Source: CAIQQQ01 sp040399685 (lineage in GTDB: Bacteria > Pseudomonadota > Alphaproteobacteria > Acetobacterales > Acetobacteraceae). Taken from it: a stretch of 21,179 nucleotides of DNA. Positions 14,444 to 21,179 of this stretch are shown piece by piece. The translations under genes were made by a program, and so were the position numbers. The DNA lies in assembly GCA_040399685.1 (NCBI GenBank), contig JBBART010000037.1, positions 1-21,179 of the forward strand, given 5' to 3'. Every line of letters starts with the position of its first letter. Position 1 is the stretch's first letter. The notes beneath the pieces are model-generated. The model made no database searches, was not told the DNA's origin, and saw nothing but the letters and a program-made list of their open reading frames with translations.

Positions 14444-14974
14444 CTACGCATGGCCCGCGCCGGGGCCATACGTATAAAGCGTCTGCCCATAGGCCGCGAA
14501 GGCCGCCTGCCTTTGCACCATATCCGGCAGGTCGGTCGGCGGCGCGATCGGCAGTGGGGCTTCGGCGGCCGAGGCGCTTCGAGCCAGGGTGGGTTTGATG
14601 TCAGGCGTTTGCACCGCAGTGGCGATGGCGGTTTCTGGCGCGTTGTCCACCAATCCCAGGCTGGCAAGGGCGTCATGCCCCAACTGGTCCAGATCGATCC
14701 CGGCGACATGCTGGATGAGGCTGCTGGCGGCGCTGATGGCCGCGCCGATCGGCCCGCCCATCAAGCCGCTGGCAATCATGCAGCCCATGGCCCGCAATGG
14801 CTCAGGCACTGTGTCACCGGTGATGGCCCGGTAGATTGTGCCCACCACCGGCAAATATTGCAGCGGGTTCAGGGCTGAAAGCACGTCCAGAAAGTGCAAT
14901 TCCGGCTCGGCCGCCTTGGCTGGGGTGGCAGAGGCGGCAGAAGGCGCGGCAATTGCGGCTGACGGCGAGATCAT
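14444..14974 (-). CDS. Conserved-looking hypothetical protein with a hydrophobic central segment
   Basis: A 176-aa protein of unknown function. The start at 14974 has an AAGGAGAGGG site directly upstream. A low-complexity Ala/Pro/Ser N-terminus (about 1-22) leads to a well-structured centre, HFLDVLSALNPLQYLPVVG and TIYRAITGDTVPEPLRAMG (about 27-65), followed by a Gly/Ala-rich amphipathic or membrane-associated segment (MIASGLMGGPIGAAISAASSLI) and a variable Pro/Ala-rich tail ending in YGQTLYTYGPGAGHA. I have seen the INPLQ-hPVVGTIYR-x-hTGD pattern in alphaproteobacterial hypothetical proteins, but know no function. No signal peptide is seen. It converges on the DsbA-like gene and is divergent from the penicillin-acylase-like gene. 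Confidence 0.8.
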   Translation of the reverse strand: MISPSAAIAAPSAASATPAKAAEPELHFLDVLSALNPLQYLPVVGTIYRAITGDTVPEPLRAMGCMIASGLMGGPIGAAISAASSLIQHVAGIDLDQLGHDALASLGLVDNAPETAIATAVQTPDIKPTLARSASAAEAPLPIAPPTDLPDMVQRQAAFAAYGQTLYTYGPGAGHA

Positions 14975-15085
14975 GACATCCCTCTCCTTGGCACTGTCAT
15001 TCTTTGCACTGCATATGCCGTGCCGCATCTGGCCAGACCCGAACGGATGGGCCTAGCGTGACGTTCCATTGCGGGAACTGACATC

Positions 15086-17359
15086 ATGACCGAGACCATC
15101 GCCCACCACGTTCCAGGACTTGAGCAGTCGGCGGAGATCATGGTGGACCAATGGGGCATCTCGCATATCCGGGCGAACACCCGTCGCGACGTGTTTTTCG
15201 TGCAGGGTTTCAATGCGGCGCGTGACCGGTTGTGGCAGCTTGATATCTGGCGCAAGCGCGGCCTGGGTCGCATGGCCGCCGATTTTGGCCCCGGCTTCCT
15301 GGCGCAGGACCGTGCGGCGCGGCTGTTCCTGTATCGCGGCGACATGGATGCCGAATGGGCCGCCTATGGCACCAACGAGGCGCGCCCGATCACCGAGGCG
15401 TTCGTGGCCGGCATCAATGCCTGGATTGACCTGTGCGATGCCGATTCCACCCTGCTGCCGCCGGAATTTGCCGCGATGAACACCAGGCCCGAGCGCTGGG
15501 CGCCGGCCGACGTGGTGCGCATCCGCAGCCACGGCCTGGTGCGCAACGTGCTGTCCGAAGCCGCCCGCGCCCGCGTGGCCGCCCGCGCCGGGCTGGAGAC
15601 CGATCTCGCCCGCCGCTCCATCGAGCCGCCGCATGTCATCGACATCCCGGAGGGGCTGGACCCGTCCAGCATCCCCGATGACGTGCTGGACCTGTTCCGC
15701 CTCGCCACCGCCGCCCCCGATTTTAGCCCCGAGCGGCTGGCCACCACGCTGGAGGATGCCTGGCGCTGGACCAAGGTGTCCGACCAGGGGGATGTATATC
15801 TGCAAGGCTCCAACAACTGGGCGGTCGCGGCCACCCACACCGATACCGGCCGGCCGATCCTGGCGTCGGACCCGCACCGCGCCCATGCGCTGCCGTCGCT
15901 GCGCAGCATCGTTCATCTCAGTGGGCCGGGTATCGATGTGATCGGCGCCGGTGAGCCGGCATTGCCGGGCATCTGCATCGGCCATAACGGCCATGCCGCG
16001 TTCAGCCTGACCATCTTCCCGATGGATCAGGAGGATATGCACGTCTACGAGACCGATGGCCCCCGCTATCGCTATGCCGATGGCTGGGAGGCGATGACGA
16101 TAATCGATGAAACCATCGCTGTGCGTGGCTGTGCCGACCAGACCGTGTCGCTGTCCTTCACCCGCCACGGCCCGGTGGTGTGCGAAAAGCCCGGTCTGGC
16201 GTTTGCTGTGCGCAGCGTGTGGTCCGAACCAGGATCGTCGGCCTATTTCGGCTCGCTGGCCTATCTGGGCGTGCAGTCGGCCGAGGCCTTCGCCACCGCG
16301 CTTGAGACCTGGTCCACCCCCTCGGTCAATCAGGTCTATGCCGATGTCGGCGGCAACGTGGCGTGGTTCACGGCCGGAAAATCACCCATCCGGCCCAACT
16401 GGGACGGGCTGCTGCCGGTGCCGGGCGATGGGCGGTATGAGTGGCAGGGCTTCCACAAGTTCTCGGTCCTGCCGCAGACCATCGCGCCGGAATGTGGTTT
16501 CGTGGCGACGGCCAACGAGATGAACCTGCCGGACGGCTATCCGGCTGAGGCCACCAAGCTTGGCTTCGAATGGGCCGAGCACGCCCGCAGTGCTCGCATC
16601 CATCAGGTGCTGGCGACGCAGCCCGCCCATTCGCTTGCGGATTCGATGGCACTGCAGACGGATGATTATTCCATTCCGGCCAAGCGACTGGGTGCGTTGA
16701 TCTCCGGCCTCAACTCCCCGGCGGCGTCTCTCCTGCTGGGGTGGGATCATCATCTCGCCCGCACATCCGGCGCTGCGGCGCTGCAGGAAATCTGGTGGTC
16801 CAAGCACCTCAAGCCCGCCTTGCTGGACATTCTGGCGCCGGACCCGGTGGTGCGGGCATTGATGGTGCCGGGCGATGTGGAAACCTTGATCGGCCTGCTG
16901 GAACACCCCGATCACCGCCTGCCGGACCCACGCGCCCTGCTGGCCACCACGCTGGAGTCAGCGTTCGCCGATTGCACTCAGCGCATGGGCGACGATCCGG
17001 CCGCATGGCAGTGGGGCAGGCTGCATCACGGCGCGTTCCCGCATCCGCTGGGCCGTGTGACGGATCTGCCGGGGGTGGCACGCCTGCCCAAGGGCGGTTC
17101 CGGTTCGACGGTGATGAACGCCGGCTACCGGATGAGCGATTTCAAGGTCACGCACGGGGCGTCGTTTCGTATGGTGGTGGATGTCGGCAACTGGGATGCT
17201 AGCCGCGCCATCAATGCGCCCGGCCAGTCCGGCGATCCGCGCAGCCCGCATTACGCCGATCTGGCGCCGCTTTGGGCCGATGGCGCCTATGTGCCGATGC
17301 TCTACAGCGTGGCGGCGGTGGATGCGGCAACACGACTGCGTATCGTGCTCACCCCATGA
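15086..17359 (+). CDS. Penicillin acylase family Ntn hydrolase (no signal peptide)
   Basis: A 757-aa amidohydrolase of the penicillin amidase (peptidase S45) family, which cleaves amide bonds such as those of beta-lactams or N-acyl compounds after self-processing into alpha and beta chains. The processing/nucleophile Ser is S242 in LQGSNNWAVA; residues 1-241 would form the spacer and alpha chain. The oxyanion Asn matches N477 in GFVATANEMN. Other family marks: DQWGISHIRA near 21-30, QGFNAARDRLWQLD (40-53), LPGICIGHNGHAAFSLT (293-309), FTRHGPVV and the late GSGSTVMNAGY. The start ATG follows GCGGGAA by about 8 nt. Unlike classical periplasmic acylases, no signal peptide precedes the alpha chain, so it may stay cytosolic. 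The substrate is unknown. The 3' end overlaps the opposite small gene by 11 nt. Confidence 0.93.
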   Translation: MTETIAHHVPGLEQSAEIMVDQWGISHIRANTRRDVFFVQGFNAARDRLWQLDIWRKRGLGRMAADFGPGFLAQDRAARLFLYRGDMDAEWAAYGTNEARPITEAFVAGINAWIDLCDADSTLLPPEFAAMNTRPERWAPADVVRIRSHGLVRNVLSEAARARVAARAGLETDLARRSIEPPHVIDIPEGLDPSSIPDDVLDLFRLATAAPDFSPERLATTLEDAWRWTKVSDQGDVYLQGSNNWAVAATHTDTGRPILASDPHRAHALPSLRSIVHLSGPGIDVIGAGEPALPGICIGHNGHAAFSLTIFPMDQEDMHVYETDGPRYRYADGWEAMTIIDETIAVRGCADQTVSLSFTRHGPVVCEKPGLAFAVRSVWSEPGSSAYFGSLAYLGVQSAEAFATALETWSTPSVNQVYADVGGNVAWFTAGKSPIRPNWDGLLPVPGDGRYEWQGFHKFSVLPQTIAPECGFVATANEMNLPDGYPAEATKLGFEWAEHARSARIHQVLATQPAHSLADSMALQTDDYSIPAKRLGALISGLNSPAASLLLGWDHHLARTSGAAALQEIWWSKHLKPALLDILAPDPVVRALMVPGDVETLIGLLEHPDHRLPDPRALLATTLESAFADCTQRMGDDPAAWQWGRLHHGAFPHPLGRVTDLPGVARLPKGGSGSTVMNAGYRMSDFKVTHGASFRMVVDVGNWDASRAINAPGQSGDPRSPHYADLAPLWADGAYVPMLYSVAAVDAATRLRIVLTP

Positions 17360-17540
17360 AGGGTTCGGGGCCTGCGATCGTGCGCCAGCCGATGACGATG
17401 GCGGCGAACAGGGCATAAAGCACCAGGGCCGTCAGGCCGATGCGTCGCGCGTGTGGCCGCAACACGGCCACACGCGGCGGCAGCAGGGCTGCGATCATGC
17501 AGAGCGCGCCTGCTGCCTGAAGCCATTGCATGAGGTTCAT
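17349..17540 (-). CDS. Small two-helix membrane protein, third gene of the ABC exporter operon
   Basis: A 63-codon gene starting MNLMQWLQAAGALCMIAALL, 5 nt after the stop of the ABC ATPase gene. Two hydrophobic segments (about 6-21 and 36-51) flank a basic loop (RVAVLRPHARR), predicting two membrane helices with the loop in the cytoplasm; the C-terminus is GWRTIAGPEPFMG. The spacing and hydrophobic pattern support real coding, but I do not recognise the family. A perfect 12-bp inverted repeat lies in its middle. It overlaps the opposite penicillin-acylase gene by 11 nt at the stops. Confidence 0.6.
   Translation of the reverse strand: MNLMQWLQAAGALCMIAALLPPRVAVLRPHARRIGLTALVLYALFAAIVIGWRTIAGPEPFMG
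17448..17476. repeat. Perfect 12-bp inverted repeat with 5-nt loop
   Basis: CGCGTGTGGCCG (17448-17459) and CGGCCACACGCG (17465-17476) are exact reverse complements separated by CAACA. There is no T-run on either side, so it is not a standard intrinsic terminator. It lies inside the small membrane protein gene, coding for its basic loop. Confidence 0.85.
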
Positions 17541-17545
17541 GGCGT

Positions 17546-18298
<753 letters not shown>

Positions 18299-18302
18299 CG
18301 CA

Positions 18303-19157
18303 TCAAACCCAAAACGCGATGCGGCCGCGCACGCGGGCGAACATCAACCAGGCGGCGACGAAGGTCGCCACCGAATACAACAAGGCGGAAGCGTAGACCG
18401 TCATCGACGGCACCGTGCCGAGGAGCGGCCCGCGCACAATTTCCATCAACGTGTAGAAAGGGTTGAACGCCAGCAGATACTCGTTCGTTTTCAGCTGCTC
18501 CGGCCGCCAGATGATGGCACTGACAAAGAACGCCATCTGCATCACACTGCCGACGATGGGGGGAATGTCACGAAACCGGGCGCAAAGCGCGCCGAGCAGC
18601 ATGGACAGCGCCAGCCCCACCAGCAGCCACAGCGCAAAGGCCGGTATGGCCAGCAATCCCACAGCGCCGGGATTGATCTGCAACAGGACGTCCACCACCA
18701 CGATAACAACGACGTTATGCGCCAGTATGAGCAGGTTGCGCAGGACCACACGGCCGCCATACAGCATGAACGGCATCCGCACGGCCCTGATCATTCCCTC
18801 GGCCGAGGTAAAGCACACGCAGGCATCGCTCACGAGAGTGGACAGGAAGTTCCAGAGCACAATCGACAGCGCCAGGAACGGCAGATATTCGTGCAGGTTC
18901 ATCGCGAAAAGGGCTGCGTAGAGGAAGCCCATCGAGCCGATCATCAGTGCGCTGGACAGCGTCAACCAGAACGGGCCAAGCACCGAGCCGCGATAGCGCA
19001 GCTTGATATCCAGCCAACTTAAGGTCCAACACAGCCGCCACATGCCGATCGCCGCGAGCAGGTCGGCTTTCGCCAGACCGGACCGTGCGGCAAAGCCGGG
19101 AAGCGAGGTCAGTTCAAGCCGCGTGGGGGCGGCAGCAAGGGGTTTGGATGCGGACAT
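18303..19157 (-). CDS. ABC-2 type polysaccharide export permease (Wzm/KpsM-like)
   Basis: A 284-aa inner-membrane permease of the ABC-2 family. The N-terminal cytoplasmic segment (about 1-45) leads to the amphipathic coupling/interface region LSWLDIKLRYRGSVLGPFW (about 47-65), a hallmark of polysaccharide exporters, followed by six predicted membrane helices. Other family marks are LALSIVLWNFLSTLV, the VRMPF segment and FNPFYTLMEIVRGPLLG near the last periplasmic re-entrant region. With the ATPase just downstream it forms a complete transporter pair. No glycosyltransferases or sugar-nucleotide genes lie in this window, so the exported glycan is unknown. The ribosome-binding site is weak. Confidence 0.93.
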   Translation of the reverse strand: MSASKPLAAAPTRLELTSLPGFAARSGLAKADLLAAIGMWRLCWTLSWLDIKLRYRGSVLGPFWLTLSSALMIGSMGFLYAALFAMNLHEYLPFLALSIVLWNFLSTLVSDACVCFTSAEGMIRAVRMPFMLYGGRVVLRNLLILAHNVVVIVVVDVLLQINPGAVGLLAIPAFALWLLVGLALSMLLGALCARFRDIPPIVGSVMQMAFFVSAIIWRPEQLKTNEYLLAFNPFYTLMEIVRGPLLGTVPSMTVYASALLYSVATFVAAWLMFARVRGRIAFWV

Positions 19158-19213
19158 GATATCGAGGCCGATAGCCTATCGAACCGCCGCCCGCAACCGG
19201 TGTAACAATCCCT

Positions 19214-19681
19214 TCAGCCTCCCACCCGGGCAATGCGGGTGCGCGAGCCGCGCGTGAGCAGGATGCGCTCGCCAGGCACGAAATTCTCCTCGTTGGTCTG
19301 CACCACGGAAATCGGCGCCGGGGCGTTGTCTTCCTGGATGATGAACTCCACCGCCTGGCCGCGGGATGCGGCGTTTTCAGCCACTGTGCCGACCAATCCG
19401 CCCACGATGGCGCCGCCGACCGCGCCCAGGATATTGCCCCGCACGTCGTTGCGCCCGATGAAGCTGCCGGCCACGCCGCCCACGGCCGCCCCGCCCAGCG
19501 TGCCCACGCCCGTGTTCGGGTTCTGCACCACAACCGCCCGCATCGACACGATCTGCCCGTAGGAGAGCTGCGCCGTGCGGCCGATATCGGCGCTTGTGTA
19601 GGTGGTGTTGGTGTTGGTCGGCGCGCAGGCGGCCAAGGCCAGAATGGCGGCGCATGCGGCAATGCTGCGAAAGAGACTCAT
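19214..19681 (-). CDS. Glycine-zipper outer-membrane lipoprotein (SlyB/Pcp-like)
   Basis: A 155-aa lipoprotein with lipobox LAAC (C19, followed by Ala, so outer-membrane sorting expected). After a Thr/Asn-rich linker comes RTAQLSYGQIVSMRAVVVQ, then a glycine-zipper region (GTLGGAAVGGVAGSFIGRN and GNILGAVGGAIVGGLVGT, about 60-98), as in the SlyB/Pcp family of envelope-stabilising lipoproteins. The C-terminal part (AVEFIIQEDNAPAPISVVQ ... FVPGERILLTRGSRTRIARV) is a small beta domain also seen in SlyB relatives. The start at 19681 is chosen for the signal peptide and a GGAG motif about 11 nt upstream. The gene is separate from the exporter operon (56 nt between its stop and the permease start, same strand). 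Confidence 0.9.
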   Translation of the reverse strand: MSLFRSIAACAAILALAACAPTNTNTTYTSADIGRTAQLSYGQIVSMRAVVVQNPNTGVGTLGGAAVGGVAGSFIGRNDVRGNILGAVGGAIVGGLVGTVAENAASRGQAVEFIIQEDNAPAPISVVQTNEENFVPGERILLTRGSRTRIARVGG

Positions 19682-19689
19682 ATCGGTGA

Positions 19690-19819
19690 TGCTCCAAAGG
19701 CGTAAGCGCTGATCAATTGCGGCTTTGATATCATGTCGGCAACGCAGCGGAAGATAATCATCTCGAAGGTGTTCCAAAGGCGTATAGGCTCAACACTTGC
19801 GGCTTTTATATCACGCTCG
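19690..19819. repeat. Imperfect direct duplication of about 50 bp, offset 80 nt
   Basis: Copy 1 (19690-19739) and copy 2 (19770-19819) share TCCAAAGGCGTA, TTGCGGCTTT and TATCA blocks in register; I count about 38 of 50 identical positions. Copy 1 contains the ribosome-binding region of the glycine-zipper lipoprotein gene (minus strand); copy 2 lies one repeat unit further upstream in its leader. Confidence 0.75.
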
Positions 19820-20001
19820 CCTGCAATGTGCAGGGCTGGGCACAGCAAAGCGCCTTCTGTCGCCTTGTTTCGAACACCATGATCCGTTAAGGACTTACTA
19901 GTGTTTCCTGTGTTATGCGGCGAACGTCGCCCGGCATCTACGCATCATTGGCTTGCGCTGCGGCGTTTCCGTCACGCGCTGAAATAGAAGGCTCCGCAGG
20001 A
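19820..20001. other. Intergenic region between divergent lipoprotein and transglycosylase genes
   Basis: Together with the duplicated segment this gives about 320 nt without a gene. It should carry both promoters, but no convincing -35/-10 pair was found. The transglycosylase frame is open from ATG 19915, yet that start has no ribosome-binding site and the translation before 20002 does not look like a signal peptide. Confidence 0.5.
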
Positions 20002-21117
20002 ATGCAGCGAACCGCCCCAAGCCTGGACGTGATGCGCCTCGTACGACTGTGTGCAAGCCTGGCGTTGCTGGCCAGCCTTGCCGCCTGTGCCTCTGGGCCC
20101 AAAGTCTCCGCCACCCAGGAAGCCGCGCAATATCAAGCGCACGCCCGCCGCGATTACACGCCGCCCGGCCCGAAAAGTGACCCGTGGGGGCCGTATATTG
20201 TCGAGGCCGCCGAAAAATACGACATGCCGGATCGTTGGATCCGCGAAGTGATGCGCGCTGAATCGAGCGGCAAGGTGATGGAGACGTCGGCTCCCGGCGC
20301 CATGGGCCTGATGCAGGTGATGCCCGCCACGTTCGACGAACTCCGCGTGCGCTACGGCCTCGGCGAGGATCCCTATGAGCCGCATGACAACATCATGGCG
20401 GGTGCGGCGTATCTGCGCGAGATGTATGACCTGTATGGCTCGCCAGGCTTTCTGGCCGCCTACAATGCCGGCCCAGGGCGGCTGGACGATTACCTGACCC
20501 GCAACAAAGGACTTCCGGCCGAAACCCGCAACTACGTCGCCAAGATCGGGCCGCGCATTCAGGGCGTTCAGCCGAACCGCCAGTCGCCGGCCATGCAGTA
20601 TGCAATGAACCAGCTTCCCATCAATATCCCTGCCGGTCCGCGTTATCCGCGTGGCGGCCAGGCGCCGGTGGCTTTGGCTGACACACGCCGCAGCGGAATT
20701 ACCCGTGGCGCCGTGCAGGTTGCATCCTTGCCAGAACCGCGCCAGGCGCCCGTGCCGCAAGTACCCCAGACCTTCGCGCAGGCAGCGCCTGCCACACAGC
20801 CAAAGCCCGGTTTTCGCCTGATCCCGCAGGCAATGGCCGACACCATGCCGCGCCAGACCGGTGGCGCCGCCACCTGGGCGATCCAGGTTGGTGCTTTCGG
20901 CAACGAGCCGATGGCCCGTGCTGCCGCCGACACCGCCCGCAACAAGGCGCAACTCGCCTCCGCCCACTCGGTTGTGGGCACAACGAAGCAGGCTACGAAC
21001 ACGCTCTATCGCGCCCGCGTCACCGGATTGTCACGCGAAGCCGCGGTGCAGGCCTGCGACAAGATCGGCAAGGGCCGTGGCGGCTGCATCGTCCTGTCTC
21101 CAGATGCGCAGTCCTGA
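20002..21117 (+). CDS. Lytic transglycosylase lipoprotein with C-terminal SPOR domain
   Basis: A 371-aa lipoprotein that should cleave peptidoglycan glycan strands. The signal sequence (RLVRLCASLALLASLAAC) ends in lipobox SLAAC with C29. The SLT domain (about 60-190) has catalytic E87 in VMRAESSGK, followed by GAMGLMQVMPATF, DNIMAGAAYLREMY and AYNAGPGRL, all signature blocks. A Pro/Ala/Gln-rich linker (about 200-290) leads to a SPOR domain (about 295-365: TWAIQVGAFGNEPMARAAAD ... YRARVTGLSREAA ... CDKIG) that binds denuded glycans, usually at the division site. The start at 20002 has GAAGG 10 nt upstream; ATG at 20032 or 19915 are alternatives. The combination suggests a role in septal peptidoglycan remodelling. 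Confidence 0.93.
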   Translation: MQRTAPSLDVMRLVRLCASLALLASLAACASGPKVSATQEAAQYQAHARRDYTPPGPKSDPWGPYIVEAAEKYDMPDRWIREVMRAESSGKVMETSAPGAMGLMQVMPATFDELRVRYGLGEDPYEPHDNIMAGAAYLREMYDLYGSPGFLAAYNAGPGRLDDYLTRNKGLPAETRNYVAKIGPRIQGVQPNRQSPAMQYAMNQLPINIPAGPRYPRGGQAPVALADTRRSGITRGAVQVASLPEPRQAPVPQVPQTFAQAAPATQPKPGFRLIPQAMADTMPRQTGGAATWAIQVGAFGNEPMARAAADTARNKAQLASAHSVVGTTKQATNTLYRARVTGLSREAAVQACDKIGKGRGGCIVLSPDAQS

Positions 21118-21130
21118 ATCAGCGGGCCTA

Positions 21131-21179
21131 GAGCGCGTTGACATTCGGGGTTCCGGCTCGGATCGAAATCTGATTCAAG
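21131..21179. repeat. Possible interspersed-repeat fragment at window edge
   Basis: The segment beginning AGAGCGCGTTGACATTC and ending GATCGAAATCTGATTCAA resembles short palindromic repeats found after genes in many alphaproteobacteria. It runs into the window end, so the palindrome cannot be verified. Confidence 0.3.

Noticed and set aside
12117..14444. A 775-codon minus-strand frame as one protein
   Set aside because: Only the part from 13562 on encodes the lipoprotein signal and GGT fold; the first 294 codons are antisense to the DsbA-like gene and look like low-complexity shadow sequence.

Overview
The window is GC-rich, densely coding DNA with short intergenic gaps, frequent 4-nt start/stop overlaps and long spurious antisense frames, as in an alphaproteobacterium. 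The protein families (a Hint_2-type Hint remnant, a DsbB-like protein preceded by a DUF5993-like small protein, SPOR-tailed transglycosylase, glycine-zipper lipoprotein) suggest Rhodospirillales/Acetobacteraceae. That placement is inferred from family memory, not from a search. No rRNA, tRNA or CRISPR array was seen.

Layout. 0-4.3 kb (+): a two-gene RND efflux operon, periplasmic adaptor then HAE1-type permease, overlapping by 4 nt; no outer-membrane channel is visible. 4.36-5.09 kb (-): a DsbB-like quinone oxidoreductase preceded by a 51-residue membrane protein that fits DUF5993. 5.18-6.14 kb is a decayed island: a frameshifted, truncated Hint-domain pseudogene (-) abuts a remnant of an IS701-family transposase (+) with three in-frame stops and an internal deletion. 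6.3-8.86 kb (-): a membrane hybrid histidine kinase (extracytoplasmic sensor, PAS, HisKA, HATPase, receiver), followed by a cluster of GAACA/TGTTC half-sites near 9.04 kb. 9.1-9.55 kb (-): a small secreted protein of unknown function.

9.75-10.96 kb (+): a class II aldolase/adducin protein translationally coupled to a small lipoprotein. 10.96-13.56 kb (-): a gamma-glutamyltransferase-like lipoprotein and a class I/II aminotransferase, 2 nt apart. The GGT-like protein appears to lack the canonical catalytic Thr and the substrate-binding Arg. 13.70-14.44 kb (+): a DsbA/ScsC-like thioredoxin-fold protein with CPYC. 14.44-14.97 kb (-): a conserved-looking 176-residue hypothetical. 15.09-17.36 kb (+): a penicillin-acylase-family Ntn hydrolase without a signal peptide.

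17.35-19.16 kb (-): an ABC-2 polysaccharide exporter (Wzm-like permease, Wzt-like ATPase) with a 63-residue two-helix membrane protein as third gene. 19.2-19.7 kb (-): a glycine-zipper lipoprotein whose leader contains an 80-nt-offset duplication. 20.0-21.1 kb (+): a lytic transglycosylase lipoprotein with a C-terminal SPOR domain. The common theme is the cell envelope: efflux, oxidative folding, glycan export, peptidoglycan turnover and several lipoproteins. No single new pathway is obvious. The best leads are the DUF5993/DsbB pair with an incomplete cysteine relay, the degenerate GGT-like lipoprotein, the small third gene of the exporter, and the palindromic cluster upstream of the kinase.
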